This document shows positions 8,234 through 20,935 of a DNA stretch of 64,000 bases, piece by piece (the first letter of the stretch is position 1; each line of letters begins with the position of its first letter). The stretch spans positions 248,001-312,000 of the forward strand of contig JAAXKQ010000002.1 in the NCBI GenBank assembly GCA_025612245.1, read 5' to 3'. The notes below the pieces were generated by a model. That model did not search any database. It was not told the origin of the DNA and worked only from the letters and a program-made list of their open reading frames with translations. The translations under genes and the position numbers were made by a program. The DNA comes from Ignavibacteria bacterium. Lineage in GTDB: Bacteria > Bacteroidota > Ignavibacteria > Ignavibacteriales > SURF-24.

Positions 8234-9598
8234 ATGATAAATGAGGAAGGTCAGACAAAAGCTGACTTGTATGCAGGCGTAAGGGGTACAGCCGTTAAGG
8301 TGCTCAACAGGATTGAGCGTACGGATGCCTACCTGGAAAAGCTTCTTGAATATGAACTGAAGAACAGTGAGCTGAACAGTCAGGATAAGGCACTTCTCTA
8401 CGAGATTGTGCACGGCGTCTGCAGGTGGAGCGGCAAGATAGACTGGATATTAAACGGATTTTTTAAGGGACAGTTCTCCAAAAGCGTCCCCAATGTAAAG
8501 AATACGCTCCGCGTGGCGGTCTATCAGATAATGTTTTTGAATAAAATTCCGGCCTATGCCGCAGTTAATGAGGCAGTGGAGCTGATTAAAAGACTTCAGG
8601 GGCAGAAATATGCCGGGCTTATTAACGCCGTTCTGAGGAACATTATACGCTGTAAAGATTCAATCCGCTACCCGGATGCAAGAGAGGATACGGCCTTATA
8701 TTTAAGTATATATTACTCTCACCCGATGTGGATGGTCAAGCGCTGGCTGGCGAGGTTTGGCCTGCAGGCCACGGAAGCACTTCTAATTGCAAATAATGAA
8801 AGGCCGGGGCTTTCACTAAGGGTAAATACCGCAAAAACAACCCCCGAAGAGTTCAAAACTCTGCTGGACGGCGTAAGCCTCAAGTATTCACCGGGGCAAT
8901 ACCTGCTGGAATTCATAAAGCTCAACAGCGTAACGAACATAATGGACTGGGAGTATTTTGCAAAAGGGTACTTTAACATCCAGGATGAGAGCACGGGATT
9001 TTCCTGCAGGCTTCTGGATGTAAAGCCTTCCATGCGGGTGCTGGACCTGTGTGCTGCCCCGGGGGGAAAAACCACATATATATCCAATCTGATGCAAAAT
9101 GAAGGGGAAATTGTTGCAATTGACAAGTATGAAAGCAGGCTGAAGGCTTTGAGGAAAAACCTTGAGCGCCTGGGTATTACAAATGTAAAAACCGTTGAGG
9201 CAGATGCCTTAAAGTATGAAGACGAGCCCTTTGACCGCGTACTGCTGGATACCCCCTGCTCCGGGCTCGGAACACTTTCAAAAAAGCCGGATATTAAGTG
9301 GAAAAGAGACTTAGCAGACATCAGGAACCTGAACGCACTGCAGCTGGAGCTCCTGGAAAAAGCCGCCTCACTGGTAAAACCAGGGGGAGCGGTTGTTTAC
9401 TCCACCTGTACAATTGAGCCTGATGAAAATTACGAGATCGTAAAGAAGTTTCTGGACAACAATCCCGATTTTCAGGTGCACCGAAACAACGGCGAAGTCC
9501 CCGCTGAACTTATTGACGAGAACGGCTGCCTGCAGACGCTGCCGCAAGTGAACAATATAGACGGGGCTTTTGCATGCAGGCTCGACAGGGTTGGGTGA
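8234..9598 (+). CDS. rsmB: 16S rRNA (cytosine(967)-C(5))-methyltransferase RsmB
   Basis: 454 residues. Residues 15-145 are a NusB-like RNA-binding domain (LYEIVHGVCRW, AVNEAVELIKR). The C-terminal Rossmann methyltransferase has the SAM-binding motif DLCAAPGGKT (271-280), then DTPCSGLGT with Cys342 and YSTCTIEPDEN with Cys392, the release and nucleophilic cysteines of the RsmB/RsmF family. It methylates C967 of 16S rRNA. ATG 8234 follows a weak leader; the next in-frame starts would cut into the NusB domain. It appears to be a single-gene unit ending in a small hairpin. Confidence 0.92.
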   Translation: MINEEGQTKADLYAGVRGTAVKVLNRIERTDAYLEKLLEYELKNSELNSQDKALLYEIVHGVCRWSGKIDWILNGFFKGQFSKSVPNVKNTLRVAVYQIMFLNKIPAYAAVNEAVELIKRLQGQKYAGLINAVLRNIIRCKDSIRYPDAREDTALYLSIYYSHPMWMVKRWLARFGLQATEALLIANNERPGLSLRVNTAKTTPEEFKTLLDGVSLKYSPGQYLLEFIKLNSVTNIMDWEYFAKGYFNIQDESTGFSCRLLDVKPSMRVLDLCAAPGGKTTYISNLMQNEGEIVAIDKYESRLKALRKNLERLGITNVKTVEADALKYEDEPFDRVLLDTPCSGLGTLSKKPDIKWKRDLADIRNLNALQLELLEKAASLVKPGGAVVYSTCTIEPDENYEIVKKFLDNNPDFQVHRNNGEVPAELIDENGCLQTLPQVNNIDGAFACRLDRVG

Positions 9599-9626
9599 AT
9601 TGGCTGGCAAATGTGGCCAATTTTTC
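9599..9626 (+). terminator. Probable terminator of rsmB
   Basis: ATTGGC (9599-9604) pairs with GCCAAT (9616-9621), extended by G:T pairs, and is followed by TTTTTC. The hairpin begins at the first base after the stop codon. The stem is short, so confidence is moderate. Confidence 0.45.
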
Positions 9627-9705
9627 AGATAATTGCATATCTATTATAAAAAGTTTTTAATATTTTAATAACGAATAATTAAAAGTTGTATTACATGGGT
9701 CACTA

Positions 9706-13136
<3,431 letters not shown>

Positions 13137-13150
13137 CAGAGAGAATAAAT

Positions 13151-13498
13151 ATGGACTTTGAAGTAAAAAGAGTTGGGGATATTTCAATCTTCAAGCTAAA
13201 CGAAAAACGTCTTAATTCGTCTCTTTCCGGAATGGTAAAGGGAGAATTTACGGTTATGCTTCATGCAGAAGACGTAAGCAAGCTTGTTGTCGATCTGTCT
13301 GAAGTAGAATCGTGCGACAGCTCTGGTTTAAGTGCTTTACTTCTTGCCTACCGGATACTAAGTGGAAATCAGGGGCACATCAGGCTTGCCTCCCCTTCTA
13401 AAAATGTAATGACATTAATCCGTATTTCGCAGCTCGACAGGGTACTGCCGGTCTGCCCCACGGTTAATGAAGCTATTTCTGAACTCGAAAAAATATAA
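13151..13498 (+). CDS. STAS-domain anti-sigma factor antagonist (SpoIIAA-like)
   Basis: 115-residue single STAS domain: beta strand ISIFKLNE, LVVDLSEVESCDSSGLSALL with the phosphorylatable serine pair 57-58 after Asp56, and the C-terminal helix LIRISQLDRVLPVC. Such proteins are switched by phosphorylation by an HPK-type anti-sigma kinase and release a sigma factor or another partner. No kinase or PP2C gene is adjacent, so the partner is encoded elsewhere. SD AGAGAATAA is weak. The symporter gene begins 9 bases downstream, suggesting co-transcription. Confidence 0.83.
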   Translation: MDFEVKRVGDISIFKLNEKRLNSSLSGMVKGEFTVMLHAEDVSKLVVDLSEVESCDSSGLSALLLAYRILSGNQGHIRLASPSKNVMTLIRISQLDRVLPVCPTVNEAISELEKI

Positions 13499-13507
13499 GG
13501 TGAAGTA

Positions 13508-15028
13508 TTGGATCGTACAATTGATTATGTAATTATTGTAGCCTATCTGATAGGCATCGCAATCTTTGGTGTTGTTTCAGGCGGAAAGCAGAAATCCGCC
13601 AAGGATTATTTTCTGGGCGCTAAGGCAGTTCCATGGTGGGCGGTCTGTTTCTCGATCGTTGCTTCTGAGACAAGCACACTGACCTTTATTTCGATTCCTG
13701 GCGTGGCGTATCTGACAAACCTGAATTTCCTTCAGCTTACACTGGGTTACCTGATAGGCAGGGTTGTTATAGCTTACTTCTTCCTGCCACAGTATTATAA
13801 AGGTGAATTAAGCACGGCTTATGCTTTTCTTGAAAAGAGGTTCGGCGTTAAGACAAGGTCATTTGCCTCGGTGGTGTTCTTACTGACAAGAACTCTTGCC
13901 GATGGTGTAAGGCTTTTTGCGGCTGCAATTCCGCTGAAGCTCATGCTTAACATAAACTATCCTGTGGCAATTGCAATTATTGCCTGCGTAACTTTAATCT
14001 ATACATATACCGGCGGTGTTAAGGGTGTTATCTGGGTTGAGGTAATTCAGATGTTTATTTACCTTGGCGGTGCTGCAATTGCAGGCGTATTCCTGCTCCA
14101 CCTTCTGCCGGAAGGCTGGACGTCCGTTGTTACGGCGGCAATTCCGGGTAACAAACTGAACGTAATTAACTGGGGCTTTGAGAACGGAATAGCGGGATTT
14201 TTCTCGACTCCATATACTTTTATCGGCGGCGTACTTGGTGGAACCTTCCTTTCAATGGCTTCACACGGCACGGACCAGATCATTGTGCAGAGACTGCTTA
14301 CGGCAAAGAACCTTGCAGGCGGAAAGAAAGCCATCATCGGAAGCGGCATCATTGTAATCGTACAGTTTACAATTTTCCTTTTGGTAGGACTTGCACTCTA
14401 TGCATTCTACGGCCCGATGAACGTTAAGTCGGATGAAATATTCCCGAAGTTTATACTGGAAGTTCTTCCCGTTGGAATCTCGGGCATCATCATAGCCGGG
14501 CTATTCTCGGCTGCAATGTCTACTCTTGCGGGCTCCATGAGCGCGCTTTCTTCCTCGACGATGCTGGATCTGTTCAAGAACTATTTTCAGAAGCACAATT
14601 ATGACGACAAGAAAGAGCTCATGATCTCGAGGATTGTTACGATTGTATGGGCCGGGATACTGGTCCTTTCGGCAATATTCTTCATGAACTCCTCGCGTGC
14701 CGTAGTTGAACTGGCACTGAGCATTGCATCATTTACATACGGTGGTCTTTTAGGAACATTCCTTTTAGGCCTCTTTGTAAAGAAAGCCACACAGGAAGAT
14801 GCTCTTGCTGGCTTTACATCGGGAATATTCGTGATGGTTACGGTAATTTCCCTTAAACTCGTTGCCTGGACCTGGTACACAATTATAGGTGTTGCAACTA
14901 CGATGCTTGTTGGCTGGTTCCTGAGTAAGCTCACGGTCAGGAAAGATGAAGTCCTGAACAAGTCAAACGGCGCTGCAGTTTCAGGTGATGACATGATTCC
15001 TGTGGCAGATACAAATAAAAATTCTTGA
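13508..15028 (+). CDS. Sodium:solute symporter (SSS family)
   Basis: 506 residues with about 13 hydrophobic helices. Family features include the N-terminal DYVIIVAYLIGIAIFGV helix, KSAKDYFLGAKAVPWW, SIVASETSTLTFISIPG and SHGTDQIIVQRLLTAKN. The last motif and the GLFSAAMSTLAGSMSALSS helix (Na2-site region) mark the SSS family that co-imports sodium with sugars, nucleosides or acids; the substrate is not deducible. The start is TTG 13508 with AAGGTGAAG just before it. Close spacing to the STAS gene upstream and the HAD gene downstream suggests one transcript. Confidence 0.88.
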   Translation: MDRTIDYVIIVAYLIGIAIFGVVSGGKQKSAKDYFLGAKAVPWWAVCFSIVASETSTLTFISIPGVAYLTNLNFLQLTLGYLIGRVVIAYFFLPQYYKGELSTAYAFLEKRFGVKTRSFASVVFLLTRTLADGVRLFAAAIPLKLMLNINYPVAIAIIACVTLIYTYTGGVKGVIWVEVIQMFIYLGGAAIAGVFLLHLLPEGWTSVVTAAIPGNKLNVINWGFENGIAGFFSTPYTFIGGVLGGTFLSMASHGTDQIIVQRLLTAKNLAGGKKAIIGSGIIVIVQFTIFLLVGLALYAFYGPMNVKSDEIFPKFILEVLPVGISGIIIAGLFSAAMSTLAGSMSALSSSTMLDLFKNYFQKHNYDDKKELMISRIVTIVWAGILVLSAIFFMNSSRAVVELALSIASFTYGGLLGTFLLGLFVKKATQEDALAGFTSGIFVMVTVISLKLVAWTWYTIIGVATTMLVGWFLSKLTVRKDEVLNKSNGAAVSGDDMIPVADTNKNS

Positions 15029-15047
15029 AAGACGTTATATTTCTGGT

Positions 15048-15914
15048 ATGATAAATAAAGAAAATCTCAGTCAGCTTAAACTTATTGTCTTTGATCTTGA
15101 CGGTACACTGCTAAATGATAACGGTATGGTTGGTAATGAAACGCAGAAGCTTGTCGGGGAGCTAAAAAAACACGGTGTTGAGTTTACATTAGCCTCCGGA
15201 CGGCTGCAGTGCGCCATAACCGAATATGCATCTTTACTCGAACTTAAGACCCCGCTCATTTCAATGGACGGGGCTCTTATTAAGAGTAATTTCAATGGTG
15301 ATACGGTCTTTGAATCATTTGTGCCCGAACGTTATGTTAAGAAAGCAGTAAAGCTTGCAGATAAGCTTTTTCTCAAGGTTGCACTCTGCCATGATGAGGC
15401 GATATTCTTTACGGAGTACAATTCATCCATACCGAACATGCTCGACAAGTTCGGGGCTGAGTTCAGGGAAGTTGAAAGCTATGAAGGGCTTTCAAAAAGG
15501 GTCCTTGAAATTGTAGTTGCAGGTGAACAGAACGATTCGGTCAAATTCCTGAAAAGCAGGATGAGTTTTCCATACAGCTTCGGCATAAACGCTTCCTACT
15601 TTAAGTCCCACTATCACGACGGAATTTACTATTCCGAGATACGCAAATCCGGGGTTTCAAAGGGTTCCGGCCTTGAAAGACTTCTACGCCGCATGAAAAT
15701 AAAAATCACAGAGTCTGCCGTTATTGGCGACTGGTATAACGACAGAAGCCTTTTTGAAACCGGGGCCTTTAAGGTTGCCATGGCAAATGCCGTTCCGGAA
15801 ATTAAAAGAATGGCTCAGTACGTCACAAAAAGGAACAATAACGAAGATGGCGTAGCTGAGTTTTTGGAGATGGTACTACGAGCAAAAAAGGATAAGAATG
15901 GGCTTCGCGGATAA
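15048..15914 (+). CDS. Cof-type HAD-IIB family hydrolase
   Basis: 288 residues. HAD motif I is FDLDGTLL (nucleophile Asp16, acid Asp18); motif II is TLASGR; motif IV is IGDWYNDRSLFE; the ending VAMANAVPEIKRMAQYVT is diagnostic of the Cof/IIB class with a large cap domain inserted between motifs II and III. Members dephosphorylate sugar phosphates or flavin precursors; the substrate cannot be assigned. It overlaps the PgpH-type gene by 17 bases. Confidence 0.9.
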   Translation: MINKENLSQLKLIVFDLDGTLLNDNGMVGNETQKLVGELKKHGVEFTLASGRLQCAITEYASLLELKTPLISMDGALIKSNFNGDTVFESFVPERYVKKAVKLADKLFLKVALCHDEAIFFTEYNSSIPNMLDKFGAEFREVESYEGLSKRVLEIVVAGEQNDSVKFLKSRMSFPYSFGINASYFKSHYHDGIYYSEIRKSGVSKGSGLERLLRRMKIKITESAVIGDWYNDRSLFETGAFKVAMANAVPEIKRMAQYVTKRNNNEDGVAEFLEMVLRAKKDKNGLRG

Positions 15915-18090
15915 GTCAGTCCTGAGAAAAAGTCTGAGAATAAAGCTTCTGATTTTATTCGTTACGGTTGTACTGATCGTAATGATGTTCCCCGGAGGAG
16001 AATCGATCGAATCGGAGGTCACCGTTGGATCAATCTGGCTGCACGACGACTTAATTGCAAATAACAGCTTTCCCATCTACAAGAGTCCTGAACAGTACAA
16101 GCAGGAAAAAAGGCGGGCCGCACAAAATGTTTTTCCAATATTCCAGAAAAAGGAAAACGTGCTTCAGCAGACGCTGGATTCCCTCTCAAAATATAACGAA
16201 TACCTGATTGGTGTAATTGACCGGGACCTTGAAGGCAGCCAGTCGGAGCAGGACCAGGTATTCTTAAGTCCTTCTTCCTACAAGAGTTTCCGAATCCTAA
16301 GGCAGTCGGAAAGCACCTTTGCGGCACCAAACAACCAGAACCTGCGCTACATACTCTCACTTACAGAAAGCATAATCAAAGACGTCTACAAAACCGACAT
16401 ACTCAACCTCCTTTATAACGAAATAAGAAAAGACAGCATTGCCGTCAGGCTTGGCAAATTCGACAAGATAGAGACAAAAGTAAAATTTCAGGACATTACG
16501 CGAGTGCGCGGTGAGGTGGCAGAAAGAGCCTCAAAGCTCACCGGTGAACCGCAGCTGAATAATGCCGTTGCAGAGTATATCGACCACTTTATAAAGCCTA
16601 ACCTTCTATACAGGGAGGATTTGACAGAACAGGAAGTAAAGCTTGCTGAAAACAAAGTTTCGCCGAACATTGGCATTGTAAATGAGAATGAAAGAATTAT
16701 TGCAAAGCACGACAGGATAAGTGAGGAAGCGAAGCTTAAGATTGATTCCTACAGGAGGGCAAAGGCAGAAAAGCTGGGTTTCATAAACAGCTATACACAG
16801 CTCCTTGGAAAGTTTGTTCACGTGCTTCTAATTCTCGCCCTGTTTGTCATATACCTGTTCCTGTTCAGGAAAAAAGTTTATGCAGACAACGTAAAGATAC
16901 TCCTTATATCTATTATAATATTATTTATAAGTTTTGTAACCTTCCTGGTTCACCAGATAAACGTCGATTCCCCGGTCTATCTTTTAATCATTATCCCTGC
17001 TGCTTCCATGCTGCTTACGATAATTTTTGACTCCAGGGTTGGATTCTACGGCACCGTAGTTATTTCTCTTATTGCAGGAGGGCTCAGGGGAAACGATTAC
17101 TCGTTTGTTGCCATGAACATCTTTGCCGGTGCCCTGGCATCCTATACGGTTCGGGACATAAAGAACCGCACGCAGGTCTTCCGTTCCTTTGTTTTTATAC
17201 TGCTTGGCTATTCGGTCAGCATACTGGCCTTCGGCCTCGAACGCTTTGACACGATAAACAACATAGTGCTCGAACTGGTCTTTGCCGCTTCGAATGCTCT
17301 TGTAAGCCCGGTCTTTACATTCGGCATGATCATCTTTTTCGAGCGCCTCTTCAGGATTACGACCGATCTGACGCTCCTGGAGCTGACGGATTTCAACAGG
17401 CCGCTGCTTAAGGACCTGGCGCGCAAGGCTCCCGGCACTTTTACGCACGCCATGACCGTAGGCTCTCTTGTTGAAAGTGCTGCCGAACAAATCCACGCCA
17501 ATCCCCTTCTGGCAAGAGTCGGCGCTTACTACCACGACATCGGCAAGACAAAGGATCCTTCAAACTTTGTTGAAAATCAGCTTAATGATGAAAACCGCCA
17601 CGAGCACCTCGATCCAAGGGAGAGTGCACGCTTAATAATTGACCACGTGAAGCAGGGAATTGAACTGGCCAGAGAGAATAACATTCCCCAGGAAGTAATG
17701 GATTTTATTCCAATGCACCACGGAACCCTCGTCGTCAGTTTCTTCTATGAGAAGGCAAAGTCCCTCTACGGCCAAGAGAACGTAGACATAAACAATTTCC
17801 GCTACAAGGGACCAAAGCCAAATAGCAAGGAAACTGCGCTCGTAATGCTTGCAGATGCCTGTGAATCCACTGTCAGGTCAATCCAGAATCCTGACCCGGT
17901 AAAGGTTGAGAACGTAATCAACAGCCTCATTAAAAACAGGATTGATGACGGGCAGCTTGATGACTCCCCGATTACACTGTCGGACTTAAAGAAGATCAAG
18001 GAGTCTTTCCTCAGCATCTTACTCGGGCAGCACCACAAGAGGATCCGCTACCCGAAGCAGGATGAAATGGAAAACATGAAGGGAATCTGA
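15898..18090 (+). CDS. 7TMR-HDED / HD-domain c-di-AMP phosphodiesterase (PgpH type)
   Basis: 730 residues. One N-terminal transmembrane helix (about 15-37) is followed by an extracytoplasmic 7TMR-HDED region (about 40-290), a block of seven helices (about 295-480), and a cytoplasmic HD domain. The HD residues are in THAMTVGSLVESAAEQIHA and YYHDIGKTKDPSNF, with MHHGT and VMLADACESTVRS completing the metal site. This architecture is that of PgpH, which hydrolyses the second messenger c-di-AMP. The start overlaps the HAD gene; xerD follows after 20 bases. No cyclase is in the window. Confidence 0.9.
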   Translation: MGFADKSVLRKSLRIKLLILFVTVVLIVMMFPGGESIESEVTVGSIWLHDDLIANNSFPIYKSPEQYKQEKRRAAQNVFPIFQKKENVLQQTLDSLSKYNEYLIGVIDRDLEGSQSEQDQVFLSPSSYKSFRILRQSESTFAAPNNQNLRYILSLTESIIKDVYKTDILNLLYNEIRKDSIAVRLGKFDKIETKVKFQDITRVRGEVAERASKLTGEPQLNNAVAEYIDHFIKPNLLYREDLTEQEVKLAENKVSPNIGIVNENERIIAKHDRISEEAKLKIDSYRRAKAEKLGFINSYTQLLGKFVHVLLILALFVIYLFLFRKKVYADNVKILLISIIILFISFVTFLVHQINVDSPVYLLIIIPAASMLLTIIFDSRVGFYGTVVISLIAGGLRGNDYSFVAMNIFAGALASYTVRDIKNRTQVFRSFVFILLGYSVSILAFGLERFDTINNIVLELVFAASNALVSPVFTFGMIIFFERLFRITTDLTLLELTDFNRPLLKDLARKAPGTFTHAMTVGSLVESAAEQIHANPLLARVGAYYHDIGKTKDPSNFVENQLNDENRHEHLDPRESARLIIDHVKQGIELARENNIPQEVMDFIPMHHGTLVVSFFYEKAKSLYGQENVDINNFRYKGPKPNSKETALVMLADACESTVRSIQNPDPVKVENVINSLIKNRIDDGQLDDSPITLSDLKKIKESFLSILLGQHHKRIRYPKQDEMENMKGI

Positions 18091-18110
18091 CGTAACTGCA
18101 GACACTACGA

Positions 18111-19004
18111 ATGAAAAACTTAATAGACGAATATCTTACTGTCTTAAAGCTCGAGAAAAACCTTTCTGAAAATACCATTACGGGCTACAGAAACGACCTG
18201 ATGAATCTGGTGAATTTCGCCAGTGATCGCGGTATAGAAGACGAAAGCAGCATAGACTACAGGCTAATATCGGATTTCTACAAGATGCTAAGCGACATGG
18301 GGGTTGCGGGAACGACTTCTGCGAGGTATCTTTCCTCACACAAAGGCTACTTTGAGTATCTACTGTCGAACGGCTACATAGAAAGAAACCCCGTGGAAAA
18401 GATCATGTCGCCGAAGCTTTCACGCAAGCTGCCTCAGGTTTTGACCTTTAATGAAGTTGAAAAGATACTATCCCAACCCACGACTGATACTCCCCTCGGG
18501 ATACGCGACAAGGCTCTTCTTGAAGTTTTATATGCCTCGGGCCTGAGGGTTTCCGAGTCCATAGGTTTGCACCTGCAGGATCTCTTTCTAACGGAAGAGG
18601 TAATCCGTGTATTCGGCAAGGGCTCAAAGGAAAGGCTCGTTCCCATAGGATCGAGCGCAATAGAGTGGATAAATGTTTATCTTATGAGAAGCCGGCCGCT
18701 TCTGGAGAAAAAAGGCAAGAGCCAGAACGTACTTTTCCTGAATAACAGGGGCAGCAAGCTCTCAAGAATGGGCGTATGGAAAATTGTTGACAGGTATACA
18801 CGTGAGGCGGGGGTTCTGAAGGAAGTGCATCCTCATACATTCAGGCATTCCTTTGCTACGCACCTGCTTGAAGGCGGTGCCGACCTGAGGGCCGTGCAGG
18901 AGATGCTGGGGCACGCCGATATTTCAACCACACAGATATATACCCATATAGACAGGGAGTATATTAAACAGGTCCACAGGGACTGTCATCCGAGAGGGAA
19001 ATAA
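18111..19004 (+). CDS. xerD: Tyrosine recombinase XerD
   Basis: 297 residues, the usual length for chromosome-dimer resolution recombinases. The N-terminal SAM-like core-binding domain (LSENTITGYRNDL) is followed by the catalytic domain with Arg146 (ASGLRVSES), a lysine near 170-173, HTFRHSF (His242, Arg245), LGHADISTTQIYTH (His268) and nucleophile Tyr277. All six active residues are present. The context is housekeeping, not an island, and the length and motif spacing fit XerC/XerD rather than a phage integrase. Assignment to XerD instead of XerC is by overall resemblance. Confidence 0.88.
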   Translation: MKNLIDEYLTVLKLEKNLSENTITGYRNDLMNLVNFASDRGIEDESSIDYRLISDFYKMLSDMGVAGTTSARYLSSHKGYFEYLLSNGYIERNPVEKIMSPKLSRKLPQVLTFNEVEKILSQPTTDTPLGIRDKALLEVLYASGLRVSESIGLHLQDLFLTEEVIRVFGKGSKERLVPIGSSAIEWINVYLMRSRPLLEKKGKSQNVLFLNNRGSKLSRMGVWKIVDRYTREAGVLKEVHPHTFRHSFATHLLEGGADLRAVQEMLGHADISTTQIYTHIDREYIKQVHRDCHPRGK

Positions 19005-19667
19005 ATGCCTGATATTCAAATTAACGAAAGACTGATAAATTTTATCCTGTTCCTGCCGGTATTTTTCATTTCGCTGGCCTTTCATGAATTTTCGCACGCT
19101 TTTTCCGCCTCAAGGCTGGGAGACGATACTGCAAAGAATCAGGGGCGCCTGAGCCTGAATCCCTTAAAGCATATAGACCTTGTTGGAAGCGTTCTCATGC
19201 CGCTCATTTCATTTGCCTCATCGTCATTTATCATAGGATGGGCCAGGCCGGTTCCAATTAACAGGAACAATTTTAAGAATAAGCTGAGAGACGATGCTAT
19301 TGTATCATTTGCGGGGCCATTGGCAAATTTTATTCTTGCAATTCTGATGTTCGTGGTTTATGTGGCCTTGTCATCGCCTTCCATGGCAGAGAGTCCTGTA
19401 GTGCAGAGGCTTTCCGGCCTGATGTGGATGGGAAGTTACTTTAACGTATTTTTGTTCGGCTTTAACCTGCTTCCAATTCCGCCTTTGGACGGCTCGCACA
19501 TTCTTTTTGACATTTTCCCCAATGAATTAACTGCCAGGATTGCAGGCTCGGGACTTTACGGTTTTTTCATTCTTATGATATTTATTTTCAGCCCACTCTG
19601 GGGTTATTTTATAAGTGCTATCAATTTTATCTTTAAATTGTTTATCTTTGCGGGTGGAAAACTTTAA
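19005..19667 (+). CDS. Site-2 protease family membrane metalloprotease (M50)
   Basis: 220 residues with about five membrane helices. The zinc motif FHEFSHAF gives His27, Glu28 and His31; the third ligand is in the second motif PIPPLDGSHILFD (NPDG-like Asp). This is the short cytoplasm-facing M50B form without a PDZ domain, like the SpoIVFB/YwhC-like peptidases. The ATG directly follows the xerD stop, so the genes are co-transcribed. Substrate unknown. Confidence 0.87.
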   Translation: MPDIQINERLINFILFLPVFFISLAFHEFSHAFSASRLGDDTAKNQGRLSLNPLKHIDLVGSVLMPLISFASSSFIIGWARPVPINRNNFKNKLRDDAIVSFAGPLANFILAILMFVVYVALSSPSMAESPVVQRLSGLMWMGSYFNVFLFGFNLLPIPPLDGSHILFDIFPNELTARIAGSGLYGFFILMIFIFSPLWGYFISAINFIFKLFIFAGGKL

Positions 19668-19672
19668 CAATT

Positions 19673-20935
19673 ATGAAATGGTTGCTTTATCTGCTGTCTT
19701 TTTCTGTTTTCTTTATATCGTGCGGTAAGAAAGACAAAAAAGAAGATACGAATAAGGGAAGTTATTGCCTTCAGCTGAAGTCGTTTGGGACGAAGGATAG
19801 TGCGGAAGAATATGTTAGAAAACTGGAAACAAAGACGAACCAGCCCCTTTCTGTAACAGAAATCCCTGGGCAACAGGGGAAAATGCTGTTTCTTGTTAGA
19901 CTCGGAAACTTCCTCTCGTCTTATGAGGCCGGCATGGCTGCTTACAGACTCCTGAATTCAAAAGTTATAGACAATTACTCCGTAACGCGTGACATGAAAA
20001 GCGTTCCGGATGAATTTTCAAGAGTTATAATTGTGGGCAGTTCCAATGGAACGTCCTCACTCTTTGAATATGACCTTAAAACCGGAGAAAAGAAGAAGCT
20101 TTGGACGAGGCAGGGAGAAATTGTAATTGACCTGAGTTACTCTTCCGATATGTCCGGCGCACTTTTTACGACGGTAGGCGGATTCGGCAGAAATAGCATC
20201 TTCCCGTATGTAGATAATGTTAAAGTCTACAGAATTAGTCTTTCTGACCTGAAGGTTTCAAAGTTAAAAAGCCTGGGAAACGGAATTCAGCTTTACACGA
20301 ATAATGACCTGGGAAAGGCTTACAGGATAATAATGAACGTGTTTGACAGGAATAAAAATACGTTCGTAGTGCAGAATACCTATACTTACGACTTTCAGGG
20401 CAGGCTAATCAGCAGTGAAAAGAAGAGTTTTGACCTGGCAAAGGAGAACTACCCTCTTCCGCCCGAGCTGGTTTATGATAACCGCTCTCCTGACAACAAG
20501 AACCGGTTCGATGTTTCACTGAGCAAGGGCTCTTACTCTTTTTCGGTTACAAGGGTGGCTACTTCATCCGGGAAAAATATACTTACTACGGCGCAGAGGC
20601 TTAACCAGGCTGCCTGGTCGCCTGACGGGAGATACCTTATATTTTCAACCCTGGATCTCTCGCCCCGTAACAGGACCTTGCACGGAAGGATGCCGCAGAC
20701 TTCCAAGCTTTACCTTTACTCTGAAAATGACGGTAAAATTATCAAGCAGTGGGATGGCGGCGGCTATAAGAACTTTACCTTAAGAGGCAACCTGCTCTTG
20801 TTTGACGATGACTTTAGTGAAAAATCGCACATTATAGTATACGATTACAGAAATAACAGACTTATTGACACAGTTGCCATTGATGGCGGATGCGGAATAA
20901 GAAATATCCCTTACATACCTGACTTTGGATTATAG
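19673..20935 (+). CDS. SPOR-domain lipoprotein with beta-propeller-like C-terminal part
   Basis: 420 residues. A lipoprotein signal peptide ends in the lipobox FISC with Cys17. Residues about 31-106 resemble a SPOR domain (YCLQLKSFGTKDSAEEYVRKL, FLVRLGNF), which binds denuded peptidoglycan glycan strands. The remainder has TolB/WD40-like strands (AAWSPDGRYLIFSTLD). It is thus an envelope protein linking septal or glycan binding to a propeller. It lies 5 bases after the M50 gene and overlaps the ABC exporter by one base, which places it in the envelope-assembly group. Function beyond binding is not known. Confidence 0.75.
   Translation: MKWLLYLLSFSVFFISCGKKDKKEDTNKGSYCLQLKSFGTKDSAEEYVRKLETKTNQPLSVTEIPGQQGKMLFLVRLGNFLSSYEAGMAAYRLLNSKVIDNYSVTRDMKSVPDEFSRVIIVGSSNGTSSLFEYDLKTGEKKKLWTRQGEIVIDLSYSSDMSGALFTTVGGFGRNSIFPYVDNVKVYRISLSDLKVSKLKSLGNGIQLYTNNDLGKAYRIIMNVFDRNKNTFVVQNTYTYDFQGRLISSEKKSFDLAKENYPLPPELVYDNRSPDNKNRFDVSLSKGSYSFSVTRVATSSGKNILTTAQRLNQAAWSPDGRYLIFSTLDLSPRNRTLHGRMPQTSKLYLYSENDGKIIKQWDGGGYKNFTLRGNLLLFDDDFSEKSHIIVYDYRNNRLIDTVAIDGGCGIRNIPYIPDFGL

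Noticed and set aside
18111-19004. XerD-like recombinase as an island integrase
   Set aside because: Length, motif spacing and housekeeping neighbours fit the chromosomal Xer system, and it is 36 kb from the tRNA-linked region.
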